The notes below the pieces were generated by a model. That model saw only the letters and a program-made list of their open reading frames with translations, was not told the DNA's origin and searched no databases. Below, one piece after another: positions 19,726-28,015 of a stretch of DNA of 52,458 nt (its first letter is position 1; the number at the start of each line of letters is the position of its first letter). The position numbers were made by a program, and so were the translations under genes. The DNA lies in contig DASXEJ010000268.1 of the NCBI GenBank assembly GCA_036490175.1, positions 1 to 52,458 on the forward strand, in the 5' to 3' direction. Source of the DNA: Pirellulales bacterium (GTDB lineage: Bacteria > Planctomycetota > Planctomycetia > Pirellulales > JACPPG01).

Positions 19726-19902
19726 ATGAGACCGTATGCCGCGAAGATTCTACGCTTCCTCGCTGCCGAGGATGGCCCAACCGCAGTGGAATATGCGGTG
19801 ATGTTGGCGTTGATCGTGGTCGTCTGCTTGACAGCCATTCAACAGATCGGCACCAGTGCGAACAGCACGTTTAACGCCGTCGCAACACAGCTGAGCTCGT
19901 AA
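19726..19902 (+). CDS. Flp/Fap-type pilin (type IVb)
   Basis: A 58-aa pilin subunit of the Flp (Tad) family. A short basic leader ends at EDG, followed by the processing-site and pilin motif PTAVEYAVMLALIVVVCL (Glu-Tyr at the conserved position) that becomes the N-terminal helix after prepilin peptidase cleavage. The short hydrophilic tail ends in TQLSS. The start is ATG 19726 with GTGGAGG 8 nt upstream. No tad genes are in this window, so assembly would depend on distant loci. A perfect hairpin terminator follows 82 nt downstream, so it is probably monocistronic. Confidence 0.92.
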   Translation: MRPYAAKILRFLAAEDGPTAVEYAVMLALIVVVCLTAIQQIGTSANSTFNAVATQLSS

Positions 19903-19984
19903 TCGGCAGGATTCGTAAGCGCCGCGGCTGCATGTGTTGCTGCGACGTGAACACCTGCCAACTACGACCGGCCCAACAGAGTGT

Positions 19985-20024
19985 ACAATCCGGCAGCCAG
20001 CCACTGGCTGCCGGATTGTTTTTG
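19985..20024 (+). terminator. rho-independent terminator after Flp pilin
   Basis: A perfect 16-bp stem (ACAATCCGGCAGCCAG pairs with CTGGCTGCCGGATTGT) with a 3-nt CCA loop, running into five T residues. It lies 82 bases after the pilin stop. This is the strongest intrinsic terminator seen in the window. Confidence 0.9.
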
Positions 20025-20143
20025 CGCTGCGAGCATCCGGCCGCTGCAACACATCAGGGCGAGTTTCCAATTCTTGAATCCCAGGCCTCAACACCTGACG
20101 GACGCACGTGGAGACCCGAGCATGCTCCTCCCGGCGATCTTAC

Positions 20144-20235
20144 TTTTGTGCCTCTTCGTGCTTTTGGTGGCAACCTCTTTGGCAGGCTGAGGGAATACAA
20201 GGAATGGCCACGAAAAGCGCGAAGAGACACAAAAA
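20144..20235. repeat. dispersed imperfect inverted repeat
   Basis: Two arms of about 28-30 bases (around 20144-20171 and 20206-20235) pair imperfectly: one reads TTTTGTGCCTCTTCGTGC, the other reverse-complements to TTTTTGTGTCTCTTCGCGC. They are separated by about 34 bases. Such miniature, hairpin-forming elements are common in planctomycete intergenic DNA, from memory. No ORF or target duplication is clear. Confidence 0.55.
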
Positions 20236-20360
20236 TCGATACCAGTGCTCGATATGCCCGTGTCATGCCGGCCCAAAGAATCGCGGGCGCAGAGAATACC
20301 CCGGGGCCATACCGGCTGAGACGATATTTCGGGGCGACCGGTTAAGAAATCCTCGCTCCG

Positions 20361-20384
20361 GCGGCCGGCTGCAAGGCCGGTCGC
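20361..20384 (-). terminator. possible terminator of tRNA-Leu
   Basis: A 9-bp GC-rich stem (one G-T pair) with a 6-nt loop lies 17 bases beyond the 3' end of tRNA-Leu in the direction of its transcription. The following sequence is only weakly T-rich, so a terminator role is tentative. Confidence 0.3.
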
Positions 20385-20400
20385 CGGGCTGGATTGTTAG

Positions 20401-20484
20401 TGCCGAAGAGAGGACTCGAACCTCCACGACCTTACGGCCACAACGTCCTGAGCGTTGCGCGTCTGCCAATTCCGCCACTTCGGC
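20401..20484 (-). tRNA. tRNA-Leu (anticodon CAG)
   Basis: An 84-nt class II tRNA. The acceptor stem pairs GCCGAAG with CTTCGGC and is followed by discriminator A. The anticodon stem CAACG/CGTTG closes the loop CTCAGGA, giving anticodon CAG, which reads CUG codons. The D-arm contains GGAATTGGCAGAC, and the T-arm contains GGTTCGAGTCC. The long variable arm is as expected for leucine tRNA. CCA is not encoded. Confidence 0.96.
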
Positions 20485-20602
20485 TAACCAGACCTTTATA
20501 GGTCAAGAAGTGGACCCTTTCAAGCGGCGCAGATGAGCCGCCGAGGTCCCTTGGCGCAATGGCTCGCGCCGATCGCAGCACGCGGCGCCCAACGCTCGCG
20601 TA

Positions 20603-20947
20603 TTAGTAGCGTGACACGCTGCGGTCGATCTCTTCGGCCCAACGGTCGATGCCGCCGGCCATGGTGCAGGCCTTGTTGTAGCCCTGCCCACGCAGCCATC
20701 TTGCTACACGCTCGCTGCGCCCGCCATGATGGCAATGAATGACAACTTCCTGATCGCGGTAGGACACGAGCTCGTCCAGCCGGGTCGCCAATTCGCTCAT
20801 CGGCAGCAGGCGGGCTCCCTCGATGCGCGCGACGGCATATTCGTCAGCTTCGCGACAATCGATCAACAAAAAAGGCTCGCCCGCGTCCAGTTTTTCCTTC
20901 ACGCTACGGCAGGTAATCTCTAGCGGCATTTCGCTCTCAGCGTTCAT
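20603..20947 (-). CDS. rhodanese-like single-domain protein
   Basis: A 114-aa rhodanese domain. The active-site loop HCHHGGRS carries the catalytic Cys at the start of CHHGGR, with LIDCREADEYAVARIEGA and TMAGGIDRW as the flanking signatures. Single-domain rhodaneses move sulfane sulfur between carriers in the cytosol. The start is placed at ATG 20947 (MNAESEMPLEITC); the frame is open for 55 more residues upstream but these look non-coding. It is divergent from addB and next to tRNA-Leu. Confidence 0.88.
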   Translation of the reverse strand: MNAESEMPLEITCRSVKEKLDAGEPFLLIDCREADEYAVARIEGARLLPMSELATRLDELVSYRDQEVVIHCHHGGRSERVARWLRGQGYNKACTMAGGIDRWAEEIDRSVSRY

Positions 20948-21126
20948 GGCCAAGTCACTCGGGTAGCTGTTGTCTTGGGGGGTTCGCACACAAAAATGCA
21001 TCGCAAGCCGAAGAATTCTACGGCGCGAACGTCCTATCGAGAAGATGCCGATCGGCAGGTTCCTTGTGCAGTCCCTTGGCGTCCGGGACAATACTATATC
21101 GCTGTGCCACACGGAGGGATGTCTGA

Positions 21127-24100
21127 ATGCCAGGGAGCGTGGTCGTCATCGCGGGGCCGGCCGACAGCGGCAAGACCGACTGGTTGCTCGCGCACTACCG
21201 GAAAGCTGTCGCATCGGCCGGATTGGGCGGCACGCTGTGGATTGCGCCGACGCATCGCAGCGCGGCCGACGTGCGCGGCCGATTGCTGGACGACACGTTA
21301 GGCGCCTGCTTCCGGCCGGCCGTGATGACTTTTGCGCAATTCGCCGAACAGGTGCTGGCCGCCAGCGATAGGGTCGTGCAGCCGATTACCGATCTGGTCA
21401 AACGGCAGATCGTGCGACGCCTCATTCGCACGGCGGCCCACGACGGTCGCCTCGTACACTTTCGGCCGATTGCCGGCACAACGGGCCTGGTCGATCTGGC
21501 CACCGAGTTTATTAGCGAGCTGAAACGCTACGAGATCTGGCCTGACGACTTCGAGCAGGCTTGCCACAAGCGCGGGCGGCAGCAGAAAGATCGCGAGCTG
21601 GTTGCGCTCTATCGCGGCTACCAGGACTACCTCAACCAACATCAGTTTTACGATGTTGAAGGACGTTTCTGGACCGCCCGTGAATTGCTAAACGATGGCC
21701 AAACACGTCCCTTCGACAAAGTGCGCTGCGTGGTCGTCGACGGCTTTACCGACTTCACCCGCACGCAGCACGAGATTCTCGATATTCTGGCCGAGCGCGC
21801 CGAGACGCTGCACGTTTCTTTGCCGCTAGAGAAAGAGCCGCATCGCGCGGACTTGTTCGCCAAGCCACGCCGCACGCTGGCCAAATTCGGGAAACCCCAG
21901 CGTGCTGTGACAATCGACTGGCGCCCGCGGCCGGCAGAGCCCCGCTGGCCGGCGCTGGCGCATGTCGAAACGGAGCTTTTCAAAAGTCCCCGATTAGTGC
22001 GTCCTGCGTCGACAACAGCCGGCATCGAGGTGATCGAAGCCGCCCGTGCGATCGACGAACTGTATCTCGTCGGGCGGCACATCAAGCGATTACTGGTCGA
22101 GGGTGACCCCGATTCACGCGATGGCGCTGGCGTGCCGCCGGGGGACATCGCTGTGGTATTACGGTCGCCTGGGGCGCTCGCCACTTTAGTGCGCGAAGCA
22201 TTCGACGAGTTAGGACTACCCTATGCGATCGACGAGGGGCGTCCGCTGCGGCAAGTGCCGGTGGCCGTGGCGCTGGTGGCGCTCTTGCGATTGCACGTAG
22301 AGGATTGGCCCTTTCGCTCGCTCGTGGCGCTACTGACGAACAACTATTTTCAACCCGAATGGCCCGAGTCGCGCGCAGGCGCCGTCGCGGTAGCAGCCGA
22401 TGCCACGATTCGCAGTTTGCAACTGGCACGTGGTCGAGAGCCGCTACTGGCCGGCTTGCGCCGCCTGGCTAGTGATGCTGGAGACAATGCTAAAGATCAG
22501 AAAAGCGCCCGCGAAACGCTGGCGCTGGTGGAACGAATGGCAAGGGCTTTCGACCGCTTGCCCGTGCAGGCATCGTACGCGGATTGGGCACGCGCTTTGG
22601 CAGCGCTTGCCGGCGACACCGGTTTGACACGCGCTTGGAAGCCGGGCAGCATCGATCCCATAGCCGTACGCGATCGCGCTGCCTGGGAGCTGATGATCGA
22701 GTCTCTAACGGCGTCGGCACGTTTCGCCTTGGGTACTGATGAGAATCCCGAGTTACTCGATGGACGGCAACTGCTCGATTTTCTGATCGATGTGGTGCAT
22801 ACGGGAAGTTTGCCGGGCCTTGAGGACGAAGTGGGACGAATTCGCGTGCTGTCGGCCGCCAGCGCTCGTGCCTTGTCGATTCCCTATGTCTTTTTCGCTG
22901 GTATGTCGGAACGCGCGTTTCCGCCGGCAGAACGGGCCGACCGCTTGTACAGCGAGGCGGAATACGAGCGATTCGTCGGCGCCGGATTGGACCTGACGCT
23001 ACATGCCGAGGCAAGCCAAGAGGAGATGCTGCTGTTCTACGAAGTCGTGACCCGTGCCCGGCGGCGACTGTATCTTAGTTATCCCGGTTTAGACGACAAA
23101 GGTCAGCCGCTTTTACCGAGCCCTTATCTGGCCGAGCTCGAACAAGTTTGCGGCAACAAGGTTGCACGATTGCGCGTCGAGGACCTCAGTCCCCTGCCCC
23201 GCGCGGACGACATTGCCGGCGCAGCGGATCAACGCTTGCTGGCAGTCGCACAAGCGGTCGGCCGGGATCGGAAGTCTTCTTCCGCAAGTTCGACAGCGCG
23301 CTCCACGGCTAAAAAAGGTAAGGGCCGATCCCGCGCCGCAGCAGCCGAGACGTCCGCTGCGTCGGTCGGCATGTTAGCCAGTCTGGCTCAGCGAACCGAA
23401 ACCTCGGTTGTCTTTCAAAACATCATGGCCGGCCTGGATACGATCGCCAGTCGTGCCGAGCGAGCGGGCTTTGGCCCCTTCGAGGGCATGCTCACGAGCG
23501 ATGCAGCGCGTACACAGTTGGCGAAACAGTTTCCACTAGACGAGCGCTGGAGCGCCAGCCGTCTGGAAGAGTATCGAGGCTGCCCCTACCGGTTTTTTCT
23601 GGCGCGCGTACTACACGTCGAACCGATTGAGGGGTTGGAGCTGTCGACCGATTCGATGGCGCGCGGATCGGCGTTGCACGATGCCCTGGCGCGGCTGCAC
23701 CGCGAGTTGAATGCTACGCTAGGGAAGCCTGTCTCTCCCGCCGCGCCCGAGGCCCAGGTCGCATTTCGCCAGGCGTCCGAGCAGTTGCTGGCCGAAATGG
23801 CCGTCCGCAACGCGGGGCGTATGCAGCCTTTTCAGGCGGCGCTGGCCGAGATCGATCGCCGCCTGCTCCGGCAATGGCTGGAGGAATATCTCGTCCAGCA
23901 TGCCAAGTACGATGATCAATGGCGCGCCTTCGAAGAATGTCTTGTGCCCGCCCATTTTGAGGTTTCGTTTGGCGACGATTCTCCGAGCGACGATCCGCTG
24001 TCGAGCACGAAACCGCTCGTGCTCACCGCGGGCGACCGCAGCGTGCAGGTCCGCGGACGAATCGATCGTGTCGACGTGGGACGCATCGCTGGCGCGCCGG

Positions 24101-24534
24101 TGTTCAACGTTCTCGATTACAAGACCGGTCGCGCGAATCGCCACGCCAAAAAGGCCATCGAGTCGGGCGATGCATTGCAAACGTTTCTGTACGTGCTGGC
24201 GGCCGAGCAGTTGTTTGCCCGCGCCGGACGGCTTCCCTGGGCCACTGGATACTGGTTTGTTTCCGACGGCGGCTACCCAGCGAAGCAAGCTGTGGCGATT
24301 CGAGAGCAGGTCGATGACAAGCTGGCGCAAACGGATCACTGGCAACAGTTGCTGACCGTGAATACGGCCCGCGTCGTCGAGTTGGTGGAACGCATCGAGG
24401 CGGGCAACTTTCCGGTCGTCAGTCGCGACGAGCAATGCACCAGTTATTGCGATTTTCGCACCGTCTGCCGGATCAATCACATTCGATCCCTGGAGAAGAG
24501 CAGCACATGGCAGCTCACAGCGGACCAGGCCTGA
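21127..24534 (+). CDS. addB: AddB-like helicase-nuclease subunit (PD-(D/E)XK, Fe-S)
   Basis: A 1135-aa subunit of an AddAB-type complex that resects double-strand breaks for recombination. The N-terminus has a Walker A motif (GPADSGKTDW, about residues 9-18). The C-terminal RecB-type nuclease has Asp997 and Lys999 in LDYKTGR and an iron-sulfur cluster formed by Cys819 (YRGCPYRF) with Cys1104, Cys1108 and Cys1114. The spacing is CX3CX5C rather than the usual CX2CX5C. A Ser/Ala/Lys-rich linker around residues 712-745 looks disordered and is unusual for the family. ATG start with GGAGGG upstream. Its 3' end overlaps addA by 28 nt, implying coupled translation. Confidence 0.9.
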   Translation: MPGSVVVIAGPADSGKTDWLLAHYRKAVASAGLGGTLWIAPTHRSAADVRGRLLDDTLGACFRPAVMTFAQFAEQVLAASDRVVQPITDLVKRQIVRRLIRTAAHDGRLVHFRPIAGTTGLVDLATEFISELKRYEIWPDDFEQACHKRGRQQKDRELVALYRGYQDYLNQHQFYDVEGRFWTARELLNDGQTRPFDKVRCVVVDGFTDFTRTQHEILDILAERAETLHVSLPLEKEPHRADLFAKPRRTLAKFGKPQRAVTIDWRPRPAEPRWPALAHVETELFKSPRLVRPASTTAGIEVIEAARAIDELYLVGRHIKRLLVEGDPDSRDGAGVPPGDIAVVLRSPGALATLVREAFDELGLPYAIDEGRPLRQVPVAVALVALLRLHVEDWPFRSLVALLTNNYFQPEWPESRAGAVAVAADATIRSLQLARGREPLLAGLRRLASDAGDNAKDQKSARETLALVERMARAFDRLPVQASYADWARALAALAGDTGLTRAWKPGSIDPIAVRDRAAWELMIESLTASARFALGTDENPELLDGRQLLDFLIDVVHTGSLPGLEDEVGRIRVLSAASARALSIPYVFFAGMSERAFPPAERADRLYSEAEYERFVGAGLDLTLHAEASQEEMLLFYEVVTRARRRLYLSYPGLDDKGQPLLPSPYLAELEQVCGNKVARLRVEDLSPLPRADDIAGAADQRLLAVAQAVGRDRKSSSASSTARSTAKKGKGRSRAAAAETSAASVGMLASLAQRTETSVVFQNIMAGLDTIASRAERAGFGPFEGMLTSDAARTQLAKQFPLDERWSASRLEEYRGCPYRFFLARVLHVEPIEGLELSTDSMARGSALHDALARLHRELNATLGKPVSPAAPEAQVAFRQASEQLLAEMAVRNAGRMQPFQAALAEIDRRLLRQWLEEYLVQHAKYDDQWRAFEECLVPAHFEVSFGDDSPSDDPLSSTKPLVLTAGDRSVQVRGRIDRVDVGRIAGAPVFNVLDYKTGRANRHAKKAIESGDALQTFLYVLAAEQLFARAGRLPWATGYWFVSDGGYPAKQAVAIREQVDDKLAQTDHWQQLLTVNTARVVELVERIEAGNFPVVSRDEQCTSYCDFRTVCRINHIRSLEKSSTWQLTADQA

Positions 24535-27500
24535 CCGAACAGCAGCGCCGCGCGGTTGAGACACGCGATGTGTCGATTGCGCTGTCGGCCGGCGCCGGCT
24601 GCGGCAAAACGCACGTCCTGGTCGAGCGCTATCTGTCGCACCTGGCTCCCGGCGGCGCGGACGAAGCGGCGCCCATGGCCGGATTGATTGCCATCACTTT
24701 TACCGACCGCGCGGCGCGCGAAATGCGCGAGCGGGTGCGCCGCAAATGTCGCGAACGTTTGCAACACGCTGCAGGTGAAGAAGAAGCGGCCGCCTGGCTG
24801 AAGCTGTTGCGCGAGCTCGAGACAGCCCGTGTCAGCACGATCCATTCGTTTTGCGGATCCCTATTGCGTTCGCACGCCGTCGAAGCTGGTATCGATCCAC
24901 GCTTTCAGGTCTTGCAGCCGGGACAGGCGGCCACGTTGTTCGCTGAGCAGATGGACGACCAGTTGCGCGCGCAACTCGGAGAACGCAACGAGGATCTGCT
25001 GAATTTGATCGTCATGTTCGGACTGCCACGCGTCCGCGAGATGGTTCAGCACCTGCTCGGGCGGCGGCATGACATCGATTTCGACGTGTGGACCGATGTA
25101 ACGCCTGACGACCTGGTCGCGCGATGGCGCAAAGTCGAGCGCGAGCAGGTTCTGCCGCTGGTGCGCGAGGAATTCCTGGCACTGCCGCAAGTCGAAGATA
25201 TCGGCAAGATCATGGCCGGTTGGACTCCTACAAATCAGGTAATGTGCGAGCGATTTGGCGCGCTGACGATTGCCTTCGCTGCCCTGGCGGAATCCGACGA
25301 CCTCCTCGGCTTGCTGACCGCGATTCGTGAGAATGCCAAGGTGCAAGGGGGTGGCAGCGCCAAGCAGTGGCACAGCCTTGAGGTTTATGATCAGTTCCGC
25401 GACGCGGCAAGCGCACTGCGCGACTGGATCGATAAGAAAGTCGATCGCTTGGGCATCGCTGTCGCCGCCTCGCGCGAAAGTGCCGCGGCCGGTTTGGCGC
25501 TGCTCCGCGTGGCCGAGCCCATCATCGCGGCTTATGAGGCGCACAAGCGCGAAATGAGCATGCTCGACTTCAACGATATGCTGATTCAGGCCCGCGATCT
25601 GTTGCAGGGCCCCCACGGGCCTGATCTGCGCAAGCAACTGTCGTCGCGGTTGGTGCTATTGCTGGTCGACGAGTTTCAGGACACCGACCCGTTGCAAGTC
25701 CAATTAGTGGAAGTTCTCTGCGGCGACCAGCTGGAACAGGGCAAGCTGTTCTTTGTCGGCGATGCGAAGCAATCGATCTATCGCTTTCGCGGCGCCGATC
25801 CGCGCGTGTTTCGCCAGCTGCGCGAGCGCATCCCGCAAGAGGGTCGCCTACCCCTGACCAAGAATTTTCGCAGTCAGCCGGCCGTGCTCGACTTTGTCAA
25901 CGCGCTGTTCTGCGATCGTTTGGGCCCCGCTTACGAAGCCCTGCATGCCGATCGAACACCGTTGACAGATCAACCAGCGATCGAGTTCCTCTGGGCCACG
26001 CTCGGGGACGACAACACGCAGAAGCCCACGGCCGAGTTGCTGCGCCGCCAAGAGGCTGACTGGATCGCGCGACGGCTGGCCGGCATGTTTGCCGCGGGCG
26101 ACATGCTAATCCACGACCGAAGCAAGAACGAGACACGGCCGGCCGCGGCGGGCGATGTCACGATTCTGTTTCGCGCTTTATCGGATGTGCAATATTACGA
26201 AGAGGCGCTGCGACATTATTCCATTCCCTATTACCTGGTCGGCGGGGCGGCGTTCTACGCGCAGCAAGAGGTCTTCGACCTGTTGAACCTATTGCGGACA
26301 CTGGAAGCTCCGCACGACCTGGTCAGCCTGACAGGCGTACTGCGCAGCCCTTTTTTCTCGCTGGCAGACGAAACCTTGTTCTGGCTCGCACAGCACGCCA
26401 ACGGATTGGCCGCTGGTCTGTTTGCCACCCGATTGCCGTCTCAACTGGACGAAGCACAACGCGGCCGTGCGCAATTCGCCGCCGAGACTCTGGTGTATTT
26501 GCGAGCGCGGAAGGACCGGCTTCCCATCGCCCGACTGATACGCGAAGCGCTCGAGCGCACGGGCTACGACGCTTTGCTGGTGGCCGAGTTTCTTGGCGAG
26601 CGCAAGTTGGCCAACCTGCGCAAGCTGGTCGACCATGCTCGCAGTTTCGACCAATCGGGCATCTTCACGCTGGCGGATTTCATTCACGAGCTGGCCGAAT
26701 TTGTTTCGCAGCAGCCGGACGAGCCGCTAGCGCCGGTCGAACTCGAATCGAGCACCGTCGTTCGTCTGATGACCATTCATCAGGCCAAGGGACTGGAGTT
26801 TCCGGTGGTCGTCGTACCGGACTTGTCGCGTAGTCCCGGTGGCATGCGCGGAGCGATGGCTTTCAGTCGCGAGTTGGGGCCACTCCTGCGCGCCAACTTG
26901 GGACCAGACGAAACGGGCCCGTGCGGACTGGACCTGTACCGCATGCTCGATGAGCAAGAAGAGGCCGACGAGGAGATCCGCCTGCTATACGTCGCGACAA
27001 CGCGGGCCGCCGATCATTTGATCCTGTCGGCCGGGCTGCGAGATATCGAAAAACCGACGGGCGGCTGGCTGGAACTGTTGGCCAGCCGGTTTGAGCTGCG
27101 CACTGGTGAATTCAAAGCCAAGCTGCCGGCGGGCTATGCACGGCCACAGGTCACGGTCACGCTCTCTCAACCGGACGTCCCTAGTGGCGTTATACAGGGG
27201 ACATCGCGCGTCGATCTGGCGGCAGTGGCCGCGGCGACGCGCGATTGCGTGGTTAATGGCGGTGGCCATGCGCCGCGCATCGTCGAACCGGTAACGCCCG
27301 ATCTGGCGGCGCGACGGGTGTTTTCCTTTTCGCGGCTGGCTGGCAACTTCGCGAAGAACGATGCGGCGTTGCAGGATCCATTGCTACGTGAAACACCAGC
27401 GGCCGAAACCTTATCGGCGGATCAGGAGAGCGACGCAACCGAGCTTGGAACCTTGGTACACGCTGTGCTGGCTCAAATCGATTTCTCGGGCAAGGACGAC

Positions 27501-28010
27501 GTCGCGGCCCGTTGTCGTCGCGAGCAATCCCGGCACTTTGCCGCGACGACGACGGAACCTGCTACAGCGATCACGCTGATCGAACGTTTCTTGCAGTCGT
27601 CGCGGGCCGCAGCGCTGCGAACGGCGCAGGTCGTTCATCGCGAGTTGGAATTTCTCTTGGCATGGCCACCGGGCCAGCCGCGCCAGGGGCGCATGATCCA
27701 GGGTTTCATCGATTGCCTGTATCAGGATCGATCCGGCGATTGGCACCTAGTCGACTACAAGACCAACCGCGTCGCGGCCGACTCGGTGCCGCAAGCAGCG
27801 CAGGCCTATGAATTGCAAATGTCGCTGTACGCGCTGGCGGTCGAAGAGGTTTTAGGCCGGAGTCCAGCTAGCCTGGTGCTGCACTTTTTGCAGCCCGGGG
27901 TGGAACACGTTTGCGTCTGGAACCATGAGACCCGTGAGTGGACGATCACTATGATCGATAACGCCCTGGCGGCTTACGGCACGCCATCAACCAACCACTC
28001 GCGCTCTTAG
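24507..28010 (+). CDS. addA: AddA-like UvrD-family helicase-nuclease
   Basis: A 1167-aa motor subunit pairing with AddB. Walker A is SAGAGCGKT near residue 27, followed by motif Ia ITFTDRAAREMRERV, motif II LLLVDEFQDTDPLQ near 388, motif III GDAKQSIYRFRGADPR near 415, motif V/VI HQAKGLEFPVVVVPD near 755 and LYVATTRAADHL near 830. The C-terminal nuclease carries Asp1083 and Lys1085 in HLVDYKTNR. The start is ATG 24507 with GGAGA about 8 nt upstream; a longer frame from 24435 would extend further into addB. No other recombination genes are next to it. Confidence 0.93.
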   Translation: MAAHSGPGLTEQQRRAVETRDVSIALSAGAGCGKTHVLVERYLSHLAPGGADEAAPMAGLIAITFTDRAAREMRERVRRKCRERLQHAAGEEEAAAWLKLLRELETARVSTIHSFCGSLLRSHAVEAGIDPRFQVLQPGQAATLFAEQMDDQLRAQLGERNEDLLNLIVMFGLPRVREMVQHLLGRRHDIDFDVWTDVTPDDLVARWRKVEREQVLPLVREEFLALPQVEDIGKIMAGWTPTNQVMCERFGALTIAFAALAESDDLLGLLTAIRENAKVQGGGSAKQWHSLEVYDQFRDAASALRDWIDKKVDRLGIAVAASRESAAAGLALLRVAEPIIAAYEAHKREMSMLDFNDMLIQARDLLQGPHGPDLRKQLSSRLVLLLVDEFQDTDPLQVQLVEVLCGDQLEQGKLFFVGDAKQSIYRFRGADPRVFRQLRERIPQEGRLPLTKNFRSQPAVLDFVNALFCDRLGPAYEALHADRTPLTDQPAIEFLWATLGDDNTQKPTAELLRRQEADWIARRLAGMFAAGDMLIHDRSKNETRPAAAGDVTILFRALSDVQYYEEALRHYSIPYYLVGGAAFYAQQEVFDLLNLLRTLEAPHDLVSLTGVLRSPFFSLADETLFWLAQHANGLAAGLFATRLPSQLDEAQRGRAQFAAETLVYLRARKDRLPIARLIREALERTGYDALLVAEFLGERKLANLRKLVDHARSFDQSGIFTLADFIHELAEFVSQQPDEPLAPVELESSTVVRLMTIHQAKGLEFPVVVVPDLSRSPGGMRGAMAFSRELGPLLRANLGPDETGPCGLDLYRMLDEQEEADEEIRLLYVATTRAADHLILSAGLRDIEKPTGGWLELLASRFELRTGEFKAKLPAGYARPQVTVTLSQPDVPSGVIQGTSRVDLAAVAAATRDCVVNGGGHAPRIVEPVTPDLAARRVFSFSRLAGNFAKNDAALQDPLLRETPAAETLSADQESDATELGTLVHAVLAQIDFSGKDDVAARCRREQSRHFAATTTEPATAITLIERFLQSSRAAALRTAQVVHRELEFLLAWPPGQPRQGRMIQGFIDCLYQDRSGDWHLVDYKTNRVAADSVPQAAQAYELQMSLYALAVEEVLGRSPASLVLHFLQPGVEHVCVWNHETREWTITMIDNALAAYGTPSTNHSRS

Positions 28011-28015
28011 CCTTG

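Larger units (their letters stand above)
19903..20400. other. intergenic region between pilin and tRNA-Leu
   Basis: About 500 bases without a supportable gene. It contains the pilin terminator (19985-20024), a dispersed inverted repeat (20144-20235) and a hairpin (20361-20384) just downstream of tRNA-Leu. Open frames crossing it have no coding character. Confidence 0.6.

Noticed and set aside
20108-20536. 142-aa frame crossing tRNA-Leu
   Set aside because: It runs through the tRNA and an inverted repeat and has no coding character.
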